Assembly (NCBI GenBank): GCA_937959265.1
Contig: CALGMA010000011.1
Span: 1-64,000 of the forward strand
Reading direction: 5' to 3'
Origin: an uncultured Anaerolineae bacterium
GTDB lineage: Bacteria; Chloroflexota; Anaerolineae; J036; Brachytrichaceae
Length of the DNA: 64,000 nt
Both the position numbers and the translations under genes were made by a program. Below are positions 45,137 through 54,221 of the stretch, piece by piece. Under the pieces are notes generated by a model. That model had not been told where the DNA came from, ran no database searches, and worked only from the letters and a program-made list of their open reading frames with translations. Within the stretch, counting starts at the first letter, position 1, and every line of letters starts with the position of its first letter.

Positions 45137-45940
45137 ATGGACCAATACAAAGTGACCCCCAGCTGTCCCGTCCGACTCAGCGATTTCGACCCCGAAGACA
45201 CCAGTCTGTTCGATGGCAAGAAGGCGGTGGCAAAAGAGCAAGTGGACGAGCTGAACGACGAACTCGAAAACTTGCAAGAACTGATGTATGCCGAGCACAA
45301 ACGCAAACTCCTGGTGGTGCTGCAAGCCATGGACACCGGCGGCAAAGACGGCCTCATCCGCTCGGTGTTCGACGGCGTTAACCCGCAGGGCGTGAAGGTT
45401 GCCAATTTCAAAGCACCCACGCCGGTCGAACTCGATCACGACTACCTGTGGCGCGTGCATCCACACGTCCCCGGCAAAGGCGAGATTGTGATCTTCAACC
45501 GCAGCCACTATGAGGATGTGCTCATCGTGCGCGTGCAGGAGCTGGTGCCGGAGTCGGTATGGCGGCGCCGCTATCAGCACATCCGTGAGTTCGAGCGGAT
45601 GCTGGCCGACGAGGGCGTGACCATCCTCAAGTTCTATCTGCACATTAGCAAAGACGAGCAGAAGCGCCGGCTGCAGGCGCGCCTGGATGACCCAAACAAA
45701 CACTGGAAGTTCAACATCGGCGACTTGAAAGAGCGCGCTCGCTGGGACGACTACATGCGGGCCTACGAGGATGCCATCAACGAGACCAGCACCGAATGGG
45801 CGCCATGGTATGTAATCCCGGCCAACAAGAAGTGGTATCGCGATTGGGTCGCCGTGAACATCATCCTTGACACGCTGAAGGGATTCAAGATGCGTTATCC
45901 ACAGCCGAAGGAGGACCTGAGCAGGGTCGTAATCGAGTAA
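45137..45940 (+). CDS. ppk2: Polyphosphate kinase 2 family (polyP:nucleotide phosphotransferase)
   Basis: A 267-residue cytosolic enzyme moving phosphate between polyphosphate and nucleotides. The Walker A segment is QAMDTGGKDG (about 63-72). NFKAPTPVELDHDYLWRVH, the FNRSHYEDVL lid motif and ERARWDDYMRAYEDAINETS complete the PPK2 core, with the final WYVIPANKKWYRDW. Length suggests the single-domain group that phosphorylates AMP or ADP. Start ATG 45137 has AAGGA ten bases upstream; a GTG at 45089 in the same frame adds 16 non-family residues. TATTAT at 45077-45082 is a possible -10. Confidence 0.93.
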   Translation: MDQYKVTPSCPVRLSDFDPEDTSLFDGKKAVAKEQVDELNDELENLQELMYAEHKRKLLVVLQAMDTGGKDGLIRSVFDGVNPQGVKVANFKAPTPVELDHDYLWRVHPHVPGKGEIVIFNRSHYEDVLIVRVQELVPESVWRRRYQHIREFERMLADEGVTILKFYLHISKDEQKRRLQARLDDPNKHWKFNIGDLKERARWDDYMRAYEDAINETSTEWAPWYVIPANKKWYRDWVAVNIILDTLKGFKMRYPQPKEDLSRVVIE

Positions 45941-46045
45941 CCGCTCAGGCTCAGACAGCCCCAGATTCTCGAAGGATCCCGAGCCTGCCGACCCGCGCGA
46001 CAGGTTTTGATGAACCGAGCGCCGGTTTCGGCCGATGTCATTTCT

Positions 46046-46915
46046 TCAACAGCCGGCTAGGAATCGCGCACCCAGCAGGATGCCTTGTTGTTCGCTTTCG
46101 GCGGCGCCGTTGAAGTTGGCGTCCTCCAGCTCGATCGAGATCATGCCTTTGTACTTGTGCATGGCCAGGATGCGCATCACCGCCACCCAGCGCACCTGGC
46201 CGTGGCCGGGGATGCAATAGCGCCAGGCCATGCCGCCATAGGCAACCGGCCTGGCAAAAGTTGGCGGCTGCTCGTGGCCGAACTCGTAGAGGTTCTCGGC
46301 GTCTAGCTCCGTATCTTTGCCGTGCACGTGATACACGCGTGGGGCGAACTCGTGCAAGAAGCGGATGTGGTCAATGCCCATGCGCATCAGGTGTGACGGG
46401 TCGTAGTTGATCCCCATCACCTTCGCCGGCACAGCTTTGAACAAGGCGCGGTAGCCCTCCGGCGTGCAACACAGTGCCCCTGGTCCCGGCCAGCCTTCGA
46501 TGACGATGCGCGCTCGTGCTGCTTCGAGCACGGGCACGAGTTGGGTGAAGCTCTCGATCATGTAGCCGAAGTTCTCGATGCGCGGCAGCTCGGGCTTCTC
46601 CGGCAGCATGACTAGGAAGTAGTTGAGCGGCCCAAGCGCGGCGTTCTGTTCGATATAGGTGGCATTTGCCTCCACTGCCCGGCGGCGCGTGGCTTTGCTG
46701 GGCGAGATCATGCCTTGCCATTCCTTGAGGTCAACCGAGCCGATGCGCAGGCCGGCATCGAGGACATGCTGGCCAGCGATGTCGGCGTCGCGCCCCAGGT
46801 CAATGCCGCTGAGGCCGTTGTCTCTAGCCCACTGCAAAAGGGCCGGCAAGTCTTTCTGCCAGGCCGAGCCGCTGCGTCGAAATCCGATGGGGAAGTTTCC
46901 GGTGCGTGTGTTCAT
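46046..46915 (-). CDS. Sugar phosphate isomerase/epimerase (xylose-isomerase-like TIM barrel)
   Basis: A 289-residue AP-endonuclease-2/xylose-isomerase-like barrel. Likely metal ligands are Glu in IVIEGWPGPG, Asp and His in INYDPSHLMRMG, His in VYHVHGKDTE and Glu in ISIELEDANFNG. Members epimerise or isomerise sugars, inositols or hydroxypyruvate; the substrate here is unknown. ATG at 46915 gives MNTRTGNFPIGFRRSG; an in-frame GTG at 46933 adds six residues. The nearby dehydratase and aldolase genes suggest sugar-acid metabolism. It converges with ppk2, leaving a 105-base gap with an imperfect CAGGCTC/GAGCCTG stem and a TTTT. Confidence 0.85.
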   Translation of the reverse strand: MNTRTGNFPIGFRRSGSAWQKDLPALLQWARDNGLSGIDLGRDADIAGQHVLDAGLRIGSVDLKEWQGMISPSKATRRRAVEANATYIEQNAALGPLNYFLVMLPEKPELPRIENFGYMIESFTQLVPVLEAARARIVIEGWPGPGALCCTPEGYRALFKAVPAKVMGINYDPSHLMRMGIDHIRFLHEFAPRVYHVHGKDTELDAENLYEFGHEQPPTFARPVAYGGMAWRYCIPGHGQVRWVAVMRILAMHKYKGMISIELEDANFNGAAESEQQGILLGARFLAGC

Positions 46916-47086
46916 GATGATTCGAGGGACCACTATAGGCCAAGGTCAACAAACGGGCAAAGTGGCCCGGGCGTCGTGGCAACCTGCGGGTGTCACCTTG
47001 TGACGTTGGATTGTTCGTGTTGGGTGAGCGGTCTGGAGCAAGTACATGGCATATACTCGCGCTCTGATGGCTCATCGCCATCGGCT

Positions 47087-47944
47087 ATGAAGCAAGCGAC
47101 TGTGCAGTTCCGCCCGCTTGATCTGAACGATACGATCAGCGACTCTGCTCAACTCGTCCTCGTCAACGCACTCACGTTCCTCGGTGTGATGCTGCTTACC
47201 AATCTGCCACTCTTGATCTGGCAAGCATTCGCGCTCACGCAACCCGACCAGTGGTCGGTGCCACCCCGTTACAGCTCGGTGCGCGACATTGACACGGTCG
47301 CCAGTGTGATCCTGCGCTCGATGGATGGCTTCGACGTGCGGCTGGTAGCGAGTGCCGTCGTGTCCTGGATCGTCGGCGCCTGGCAGGCCGGCGCGACGGT
47401 GCGCGTCGTATCGCGCCGTTACTTCGGTCGCACAATCGCCGTTGGCGAGGCTGCGGCATCGGCATGGGCGCGGTTGCCGGCGTTGCTGGCGGCCAGTGTT
47501 GCGCCGGTGTTCATCATCGTCGCGGCCGGCTGGCTGAGCACGAAGGACGTCGCCGGGCTCATCGGTTGCGCTGCTTTGCTCATCGCAACCTACCCATTCT
47601 GGTTGTTCGCTGCGCCAGCGGTGATGAACGAGGACCTGGGCGGCGTCGCGGCATTGCGTCGCAGCATTCGCCTGACCGGGCGCGCCTACAGCTACATACT
47701 GGCGGTGTGGTTGGTGTTGGAATTGTTGCTCTTCCTCGCCTCGCTCATGCCATTCTTCATGATCGGCCTAATAGGCGCAGCGTCTGATTCTGCACAGACC
47801 AATCGCATCGCGACTGTGGTGTTCGGCAACCTCGCCGCCTGCGTCGTCGTACCATTCCGCATGACGGTGATCACGCTCCTGTATTACGATGTGCGCCGGC
47901 GCCAGGAGGGTAGGGCGTCGGTGTTGCAGGCAGCTATGGGCTAG
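47087..47944 (+). CDS. Hypothetical membrane protein (GlpQ-membrane-domain/DUF975-like)
   Basis: A 285-residue protein with about six membrane helices (roughly residues 20-45, 85-105, 130-155, 160-185, 210-240 and 245-270). It starts with MKQATVQFRPLDLNDTISDS; the phrase RPLDLNDTISDS, in which a soluble N-terminus leads into the first helix, is typical of poorly characterised membrane families related to the membrane part of glycerophosphodiester phosphodiesterase. No catalytic motif is visible. TATACT at 47052-47057 may be its -10. The frame is open upstream, but the sequence there is low-quality shadow. Function unknown. Confidence 0.75.
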   Translation: MKQATVQFRPLDLNDTISDSAQLVLVNALTFLGVMLLTNLPLLIWQAFALTQPDQWSVPPRYSSVRDIDTVASVILRSMDGFDVRLVASAVVSWIVGAWQAGATVRVVSRRYFGRTIAVGEAAASAWARLPALLAASVAPVFIIVAAGWLSTKDVAGLIGCAALLIATYPFWLFAAPAVMNEDLGGVAALRRSIRLTGRAYSYILAVWLVLELLLFLASLMPFFMIGLIGAASDSAQTNRIATVVFGNLAACVVVPFRMTVITLLYYDVRRRQEGRASVLQAAMG

Positions 47945-48022
47945 TCGGTGCCGAGTTGCATCGTAGGCGTTTTACGCACACACTTGTACCTCACAACCTG
48001 TCGACCTATCAACTGAGCAACT

Positions 48023-49213
48023 ATGAAAATCACATCTGTCAAAACAGCTGCCACCATCGGCCACGGCATGCACCTCTGGGTCAAGATCACGACGGACGCC
48101 GGCATCACCGGCATCGGCGAATGTGTGCACGGTGGCAAGCAGGCCATCGCCATCATCCAGTATCTTGAGCAAAAACTGATCGGGCGCGACCCATTCGCCA
48201 TTGACGCGCTGTTCGAGGAGATGCGTCGCAGCCATGTCTTCGACGGCGGCACCGGCGGCGCGCTCATCACTGCGCTCACCGGCATCGAGAGCGCGCTATG
48301 GGATATCAAGGGCAAGGCACTGGATGTGCCGGTGTATGAGCTGCTCGGTGGCAAGTTCCGCAACAAGATCTGGATGTATTGCGATTGTCAGGTGGACCCT
48401 GGCATGGAGTTCGATGAGATCGAGCGCGTGGTGCATGGCGTGTTGGCCAAAGGCTTTACCGCGCTCAAGATAGACCTGGACATTGGCGCATATTCTGCCA
48501 AGCGCATCCCGGTGGACGCCGACACGCAGGTGCTTACGCTCAAAGAGGGCACGTTCAGCAAAGACAAGTTCAACCACACCGCCATGCAGCGCGAGCATGA
48601 GCGCATGTTGCAAGTGGTGGATATGGTGACGCGTGCGGCAGGCAAAGATGTGGCTGTAGCTGCCGACGTGCACACGCGCCTCGATGTGCCGAGCGCCATC
48701 CGGCTGGTGCGCGACCTGGACCAATATCACTTGCTCTGGCTGGAGGAGCCGGTGCCGCCGGAGAACATTGACGCGATGCGCGAGGTGAAGCGACACAGCA
48801 CGACGCCCATCTGCGCTGGTGAGAATGTCTATCTACGCTTCGGCTTCCGCGAGCTATTCGAGAAGCAGGCTGTGGACATTGTCATGCCCGATCTGCCCAA
48901 GTGTGGTGGGCTGAGTGATGGCCGCAAGATCGCCAACCTAGCCGAGCTGTATTACATCCCGTTTGCCCCGCATAACGTCTCGTCGCCGATCGGCACGATG
49001 GCCAGCGCGCATGTGTGCGCCAGCGTGCCCAACTTCCTGGTGCTGGAGTGGCATTGGAACGAGCGGCCCTACTGGAGGACGATCATCAAAGAGAAAGAGG
49101 ACATCATCAAAGACGGCTACATCGAGCTGACCGACCGACCCGGCATCGGCGTCGAGCTGGACGAGGAGGTGGCGCGGCAATACCAATACCCGGGCACGGC
49201 GTGGTTCGAGTAA
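48023..49213 (+). CDS. Enolase-superfamily sugar-acid dehydratase (GalD/mandelate-racemase type)
   Basis: A 396-residue enolase-superfamily enzyme. The metal ligands are Asp215 (AADVH), Glu241 (LEEPVPPEN) and Glu267 (CAGENVY). His317 (FAPHNVSSP) with Asp290 (VMPDLPKCGG) forms the base dyad. ALKIDLD shows a K-x-D in place of the K-x-K of mandelate racemase, and DVH215-217 matches the D-x-H of galactonate dehydratase-type enzymes. It therefore probably dehydrates an aldonic acid to a 2-keto-3-deoxy acid. It converges with a DapA-type aldolase that could cleave that product. The exact substrate cannot be read from sequence. Confidence 0.9.
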   Translation: MKITSVKTAATIGHGMHLWVKITTDAGITGIGECVHGGKQAIAIIQYLEQKLIGRDPFAIDALFEEMRRSHVFDGGTGGALITALTGIESALWDIKGKALDVPVYELLGGKFRNKIWMYCDCQVDPGMEFDEIERVVHGVLAKGFTALKIDLDIGAYSAKRIPVDADTQVLTLKEGTFSKDKFNHTAMQREHERMLQVVDMVTRAAGKDVAVAADVHTRLDVPSAIRLVRDLDQYHLLWLEEPVPPENIDAMREVKRHSTTPICAGENVYLRFGFRELFEKQAVDIVMPDLPKCGGLSDGRKIANLAELYYIPFAPHNVSSPIGTMASAHVCASVPNFLVLEWHWNERPYWRTIIKEKEDIIKDGYIELTDRPGIGVELDEEVARQYQYPGTAWFE

Positions 49214-49278
49214 TGTCGGCAGGTGTCGCCGGCGTTATCGGTGTCCGGGGTGAATGTGACGCCGATGATGCGCTTGGA

Positions 49279-50211
49279 TTAGCCAGAGGCCGATAAGCCG
49301 GACGGAGTCAATATGTGCTGGGGGCGCTTGGCCAACGCCGTGCGAATGATGTTGCGGGCGGTCTCCAGTTCCTTGCCGGCCAGTTCCAGCCGCGGCGGGC
49401 GCACGCGAGGGTTGCCCATACCCACTTCGTGTTGGGTGAGCTTGATGAGTTGTACGAACTTGGGTACGGTGTCCATGCGCAACAGTGGCAGAAACCACGT
49501 GTAGAGCGCGTCGGCCTTGTCGCGCTCGCCGCTTGAGGCGTAGTAGAACAGGGCCACGCTCTCTTCCGGTAGCGCGTTGACCAGGCCGGCCACCCAGCCG
49601 ACCGCGCCGACGGCGATGCCTTCGACAATTAGATCGTCCACACCGATGCACAGCGCCAGCCTGTCGCCGATGAGCTCGCGGATGGCCATGATGCGCCGCA
49701 CATCGGTGCTGCTTTCTTTCACGGCGGCGAAGTTGGCGTGCTCGCCGGCCAGCTCGGCGATTTGCTGCGGCAGGTAATCCACGCCGTAGGCAATCGGGTT
49801 GTTGTAGAGCATGCAGCTCAGCGACGTGGCCTGGAAGATTGCGCTCACGTGCGCTTTGTTCTCGCGCCAGTCGCCTTTGTATACGTAGGGCGGCAGGACC
49901 ATCAGCCCGCTGCATCCGGCGTCTTGGGCCGCCTTCGCCATATCAACGGCCTCGCGCGTGCTGAGCGCAGCGATGGCGGCGACGACCGGCGCGCGCCCGT
50001 CCAGGGCCTGCACGCAGGTGTGCCACAGCGCGACGCGCTCGGCAAAGCTCAGTGTGTTACCTTCGCCCAGCGAGCCGGGCGTGATGATGGCGGTGCAGCC
50101 GCGCTCGATCAGCCATCGGGTATGCTGGGCGACAAAGGCGTGATCAATCTCGCCGTTTTCGTTGAATGCGGTCGTCATTGCGGGCATTACGCCCATCCAG
50201 GTCATGGTCAT
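49279..50211 (-). CDS. DapA-family aldolase/lyase (2-keto-3-deoxy-acid aldolase candidate)
   Basis: A 310-residue N-acetylneuraminate lyase/DHDPS-fold protein. Tyr136 (MLYNNPIAYG) and Schiff-base Lys165 (AAVKESSTD) are in place, and ITPGSLGEGNTLS replaces the GTTGE of true dihydrodipicolinate synthase. The absence of that motif and the GalD-like dehydratase neighbour favour a 2-keto-3-deoxy sugar-acid aldolase over lysine biosynthesis; this is inference. Its ATG overlaps the stop of the LLM oxidoreductase gene (ATGA). An in-frame ATG at 50205 is an alternative start. Confidence 0.88.
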   Translation of the reverse strand: MTMTWMGVMPAMTTAFNENGEIDHAFVAQHTRWLIERGCTAIITPGSLGEGNTLSFAERVALWHTCVQALDGRAPVVAAIAALSTREAVDMAKAAQDAGCSGLMVLPPYVYKGDWRENKAHVSAIFQATSLSCMLYNNPIAYGVDYLPQQIAELAGEHANFAAVKESSTDVRRIMAIRELIGDRLALCIGVDDLIVEGIAVGAVGWVAGLVNALPEESVALFYYASSGERDKADALYTWFLPLLRMDTVPKFVQLIKLTQHEVGMGNPRVRPPRLELAGKELETARNIIRTALAKRPQHILTPSGLSASG

Positions 50212-51269
50212 GTGAGTCGTTCTTGGGGTAGTGTGAGTGCGTCTCTATCTACGCCGTCGGCTTTGAACGCGCGCACCGTCATCTGTGCTACTGCATCCGG
50301 TAGATTGGCGTAGTAAGCCACGCGGTCGAGGAGGCCGGCGTAGCGGCGTAGCAGCTTGCCCGGCAGTGCGGCCCACGCACCTTCTTCGGCGAACTCTGCT
50401 AACATCGCGTCGCTGACCAGCGCCGGCATCTCCTCCCAGCGCCCTTGCGCGGCGAGCGACGACAGCTTCTCTGCGACTGTTCGCCAGCCGTGCATCGCGA
50501 AGACGGTGTGGTAACTGGGCGTGCTGGCGTAGAAGGCGATCTGTCGGCGAACCATCTCCCGGTTGCGCGCACGCTCCGCCTCGCTGTCGCCGGCGATAAC
50601 GAAGACCGCCGAGGCGAGTTGGATGTCGCTGCGCGACCGTCCGGCCTGCTTCAGGCCAACCGCAATGTTGGGCAGGAGGCACTCGGCCAGGTATTTGGGC
50701 GTGTGGAACGGGTGCACGTGGAAGCCTTCGCACAGCTCGCCGGCCAGTTGGCATAGCTGTGCATTCACGCCGGCGATGTAGATTGGAATGTGTGGGTGCG
50801 CGATCGGTCCAGGATTGAAGAACGGCGACATCAGCGTGAGCTTGAAGAAGTCGCTGCGGAAGTTGAGCTTCTCGCCGGTCTGCCAGCATTGCCACAACGC
50901 GCGGATGGCGAGAATGTAGTCACGCAGGCGTGCCGTTGGCCGATCCCATGGCATGCCGAAGCGTCGCTCGACGTGCGCCTTCACTTGTGTGCCCAGGCCG
51001 AGGATGAAACGCCCGTTGCTCAGTCTTTGCAGATCCCAGGCCAGATGCGCCAGCGTGGTTGGGCTACGCGCAAAGGCGACGGCGATGCCGGTGCCGAGCT
51101 GGATGCGCTGCGTGCACGTCGCGGCGAGCGTCAACGGCAAGAAGGGATCGTGCTGCGTCTCAGACGACCACAACGCGTCGAAGCCAACTGCCTCGGCGCG
51201 CCTGGCGCAGGCGACGATCTCATCGAGAGAGCCAAGATTGCCTACGCCAAAACCGGTGTCAATTTTCAT
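50208..51269 (-). CDS. LLM-class F420-dependent oxidoreductase
   Basis: A 353-residue luciferase-like monooxygenase-fold protein. It opens MKIDTGFGVGNLGSLDEIVA and holds AEAVGFDALWSSETQHDPFL, IQLGTGIAVAFARSP and GRFILGLGTQVKAHVERRFG, the cofactor-side segments of the F420 subgroup. Members reduce or oxidise diverse substrates with coenzyme F420; the substrate is not predictable. ATG at 51269 is chosen; an open frame upstream to 51338 adds 23 residues of Arg/Pro-rich non-family text. TATACT ends 14 bases before the ATG, so the leader would be short. Translational overlap with the aldolase gene suggests a shared pathway. Confidence 0.87.
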   Translation of the reverse strand: MKIDTGFGVGNLGSLDEIVACARRAEAVGFDALWSSETQHDPFLPLTLAATCTQRIQLGTGIAVAFARSPTTLAHLAWDLQRLSNGRFILGLGTQVKAHVERRFGMPWDRPTARLRDYILAIRALWQCWQTGEKLNFRSDFFKLTLMSPFFNPGPIAHPHIPIYIAGVNAQLCQLAGELCEGFHVHPFHTPKYLAECLLPNIAVGLKQAGRSRSDIQLASAVFVIAGDSEAERARNREMVRRQIAFYASTPSYHTVFAMHGWRTVAEKLSSLAAQGRWEEMPALVSDAMLAEFAEEGAWAALPGKLLRRYAGLLDRVAYYANLPDAVAQMTVRAFKADGVDRDALTLPQERLT

Positions 51270-51356
51270 TGGGCGCTGCCGTGAGTATACTGGCTGTGCG
51301 CCATGATTAGGGTGCCGGCGTTTACTGGACGTCGGCAAGCGAGAGGAGGAGGTTCT

Positions 51357-53105
51357 ATGTCGGATCGCCAGCCGTCCACCAAGCCGTGGCTAGAGCGCTA
51401 CGATCGCGGCGTGCCGGCCACGCTGAGTTACCCCGAAGCGACGCTCAACGACCTGCTCGCCGACACTGTGCGCAAATACCCTAATCACCGGGCCGTCCGG
51501 TTCGCGCTGCGCTATATCCTGGGCGGACGCGTGATGGTGGGCGGCGTGCTGACCTACAGCCAGCTCGGCGCGCTGGTCGAGCGTTTCGCCGCCGCTTTGC
51601 ACAAACTCGGTGTGAAGCGCGGCGACCGCGTGGCGCTGATGCTGCCGAACTCACCGCACTTCGTCATCGCCTTCTTCGCCGCCGCGCGCTTGGGTGCGAT
51701 CGTGGTGAACACCAACCCCACCTACACTGCGCGCGAACTCAAGCAGCAGCTCGTGGATAGTGGTGCGCAGGTGATCATCCTGCTCAACCTGTTCTATCCC
51801 CGGCTGAAGGAGATCCGGGCGGAGACGGCAGTCGAACACGCCATCGTCGCGCACATCTACGATACGTTGCCGTTTCCATTCAAACAGCTTGTGCACTCGC
51901 GCCAGCGCAAGGAGCACGATTGGGTGGATGTGACGGGTGAACCAGACGTGCGTCTGTTCAGCGACCTGCTGGTAACGGCTGATCCGGCGCCTGCGTCGGC
52001 GGCGCAACCGGACGACGTGGCGTTGTTCCAGTACACCGGCGGTACTACCGGCGTGCCCAAGGCAGCCATGCTCACCCATCGCAACCTCGTGTGCAACACG
52101 ATGCAGGTGCGCGCGTGGTTAACCAGCGGCGTCGAGGGCGGTGAGAAGGTGATGGCTGCCATCCCCTTCTTTCATGTCTACGGTATGACGGTGTGCATGT
52201 TATACGGCATTGCCATGGCCGCCGAGTTGGTCATCGTGCCCAACCCGCGGCCGATCGAGAACGTCATGCGCATCATCAGCAAGGAGCGCTGCACCATCTA
52301 CCCCGGCGTGCCGGCCATGTATATCGGCATCGTCAACAATCCCAACGTCGCCCAGTACGATCTGAAGAGCGTGAAAGCCTGCATCAGCGGCTCGGCGCCG
52401 TTGCCCGTGGAGATTCAGAAGCGCTTCAATGCCATCACCGGCGGCCGGCTGGTCGAGGGCTACGGCCTGACCGAAGCCTCGCCAGTGACCCATTGCAACC
52501 CGGAGTTCAATGAGAACCGCGCTGGCAGCATCGGCTTGCCCTTTCCTGATACCGAGGCGAAATTGGTGGACCTCGTCACTGGCGCCGACCTGCCCATGGA
52601 CGGCAACCCGGAAACAGTCGGCGAGCTGTGTATCCGCGGGCCGCAAGTGATGAAGGGTTACTGGAATAGGCCGGATGAGACGGCTAGAACGATTGATGCT
52701 GACGGCTGGTTGCATACCGGCGACATCGCGCGCATGGACGCCGACGGCTATTTCTACATCGTGGACCGCAAGAAGGACATGATCAACGTCGGTGGGCTAA
52801 AGGTGTTGCCCCGTGACGTGGAAGAAGTGCTGTTCACGCATCCGGCGGTGCTCGAGGCTGCTGTGGTCGGCGTGCCACATCCCGCCCGCGGCGATGATAC
52901 GCTCACCGCGTTCGTCGTGCTCAAGCCGGGGGCGAGCGCGACTGCCGATGAGCTCAAGGAATTTTGCAAGCAGAGCCTTGCGCCGCATAAGATCCCGCGC
53001 GTGATCGAGTTTCGCAAAGAGCTGCCCAAGACGCAGGTGGGCAAAGTGCTGCGACGTGTGCTGGTCGAGGAAGCGCAGGAGCAGCAAAAAGTCGCCAGCG
53101 GGTGA
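51357..53105 (+). CDS. Long-chain fatty acid / medium-chain acyl-CoA ligase (AMP-forming)
   Basis: A 582-residue ANL-superfamily enzyme activating a carboxylic acid to its CoA thioester through an acyl-AMP. The P-loop is YTGGTTGVPKAAML (about 226-239). VEGYGLTEASPVTH is the adenylation motif A5, WLHTGDIARMDADGYFYIVD is A7, RKKDMINVGGLKV is A8 with the hinge, and the C-terminal GKVLRR carries the acyl-adenylating Lys. It looks like the FadD group by length. GAGGAGGAGG stands just before ATG 51357; upstream in-frame codons from 51303 are not supported. Divergent from the LLM gene. Confidence 0.92.
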   Translation: MSDRQPSTKPWLERYDRGVPATLSYPEATLNDLLADTVRKYPNHRAVRFALRYILGGRVMVGGVLTYSQLGALVERFAAALHKLGVKRGDRVALMLPNSPHFVIAFFAAARLGAIVVNTNPTYTARELKQQLVDSGAQVIILLNLFYPRLKEIRAETAVEHAIVAHIYDTLPFPFKQLVHSRQRKEHDWVDVTGEPDVRLFSDLLVTADPAPASAAQPDDVALFQYTGGTTGVPKAAMLTHRNLVCNTMQVRAWLTSGVEGGEKVMAAIPFFHVYGMTVCMLYGIAMAAELVIVPNPRPIENVMRIISKERCTIYPGVPAMYIGIVNNPNVAQYDLKSVKACISGSAPLPVEIQKRFNAITGGRLVEGYGLTEASPVTHCNPEFNENRAGSIGLPFPDTEAKLVDLVTGADLPMDGNPETVGELCIRGPQVMKGYWNRPDETARTIDADGWLHTGDIARMDADGYFYIVDRKKDMINVGGLKVLPRDVEEVLFTHPAVLEAAVVGVPHPARGDDTLTAFVVLKPGASATADELKEFCKQSLAPHKIPRVIEFRKELPKTQVGKVLRRVLVEEAQEQQKVASG

Positions 53106-53116
53106 TTCGGCGTTTC

Positions 53117-54160
53117 TCAGTCGCGCCGGCGTCGCAGATGGGCGTGGTTGCGCGCCAGTTCGCTGAACGCGCGCAGTTTCTCCGCGGTACCGATGACGAT
53201 CAATCGCATCCCACGTTCGAAAGTCATGCCTGATTGGGGTTGCGTGCGCTTTCCGGTGATCGGGTCGGTGCAGGCCAGGACCACGACGCCGTGTGCATCA
53301 CTCCACTCTGACTGCGACATGGATCGGCCGATGAGTGGTGAGCCTTCGCCGACGGTGATCTGCTCCAGCCAGAGTTCGAGGTCTTCCGAGTGCATTACCT
53401 CGTCGAGAAAGTCAGCCACGTCGGGTCGGGTAATGACGCTGACCATTCGCCGGCCGCTGATGGTGTACGGCTCGATCACTCGATCCGCGCCAGCGCGCAT
53501 CAGCTTGGGGATGGACTCCTCGTAGTTTGCCCGGGCGACGATGTGCAGATCGGGGCGCATTCCCTTGGCCGTTAGGGTGATGAAGACATTCTCTGCATCC
53601 GACGAAGCGCAGGCAATGAGATGGTTGGCGTGTGTGATGCCCGCTTCTTTCAACCGTCTTTCGTCAGCAGCGTTGCCGCTGACGACGAGGTGGCCTTGTG
53701 ACTCGAGCTGTGCAGCCTTGTTGGCATCCATCTCGATGATGACGTAAGGCATTTTCTCGCGCATCAACTCGCGCACAACATGTCGCCCAATACGGCCGTA
53801 ACCACAGACGATGGTGTGCCCTTTCAATTGGTTAATCATGTGCTGCCTCCGCCGGTAGCGTAGTCGGCTTTGCCAGTCGCCGAGCACTAGAAATGCACCC
53901 AGTGCCGTGAGTGAGTAGTACACCAGGCCAACGCCGCCCAGAATAATGAGCATGGCGAAGATGCGTCCGGCAGCGTTGAGTGGCACAATCTCGCCGTAAC
54001 CGACCGTGGTGATCGTCGTGATGGTCATGTACAGCGCATCCAGTAAGCTGGAACCCGAGAGCAGGCTGAACCCGATCGTCCCGATGATGAGAAGCGTGAC
54101 GAGGTAGATCGCGGCGATGAGTGCACTGCGCTGGGGCCGCCACGGCGAGTTGTACTGCAT
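53117..54160 (-). CDS. Potassium channel with RCK (TrkA-N/C) regulatory domains
   Basis: A 347-residue two-helix K+ channel. Helix 1 (about 12-34) and helix 2 (about 64-90) flank a pore helix and the filter TTVGYGE (about 51-57). Residues from about 112 form an RCK domain with the Rossmann motif CGYGRIGRHVVREL and the acidic VIIEMDANKA, then a TrkA-C domain (about 260-340). It resembles MthK and Kch, gated by ligand binding to the cytosolic ring. The ATG at 54160 has TATAAT nine bases upstream and no ribosome site, one of the clearest near-leaderless starts here. Confidence 0.95.
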   Translation of the reverse strand: MQYNSPWRPQRSALIAAIYLVTLLIIGTIGFSLLSGSSLLDALYMTITTITTVGYGEIVPLNAAGRIFAMLIILGGVGLVYYSLTALGAFLVLGDWQSRLRYRRRQHMINQLKGHTIVCGYGRIGRHVVRELMREKMPYVIIEMDANKAAQLESQGHLVVSGNAADERRLKEAGITHANHLIACASSDAENVFITLTAKGMRPDLHIVARANYEESIPKLMRAGADRVIEPYTISGRRMVSVITRPDVADFLDEVMHSEDLELWLEQITVGEGSPLIGRSMSQSEWSDAHGVVVLACTDPITGKRTQPQSGMTFERGMRLIVIGTAEKLRAFSELARNHAHLRRRRD

Positions 54161-54169
54161 TGCGTTTGG

Positions 54170-54175
54170 ATTATA
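54170..54175 (-). promoter_or_regulatory. -10 box TATAAT 9 bases before the K+ channel ATG (near-leaderless)
   Basis: A perfect TATAAT on the minus strand, nine bases from the ATG at 54160, without Shine-Dalgarno. The overlapping plus-strand TATAAG (54172-54177) may serve the divergent epimerase gene. Confidence 0.6.
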
Positions 54176-54221
54176 AGGAGTGAAACTGCGAAGTGCAGCG
54201 CAGATTCGTCACGTCAATGAC

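Noticed and set aside
45946-45998. Possible terminator between ppk2 and the TIM-barrel gene
   Set aside because: The CAGGCTC/GAGCCTG stem has a 27-base loop and the TTTT that follows is offset; only mentioned with the gene.
49229-49302. Separated inverted repeat (GCCGGCGTTATCGG and CCGATAAGCCGG) between the dehydratase and aldolase genes
   Set aside because: Imperfect arms about 50 bases apart, one inside coding sequence and without a T run; too weak to call a terminator.
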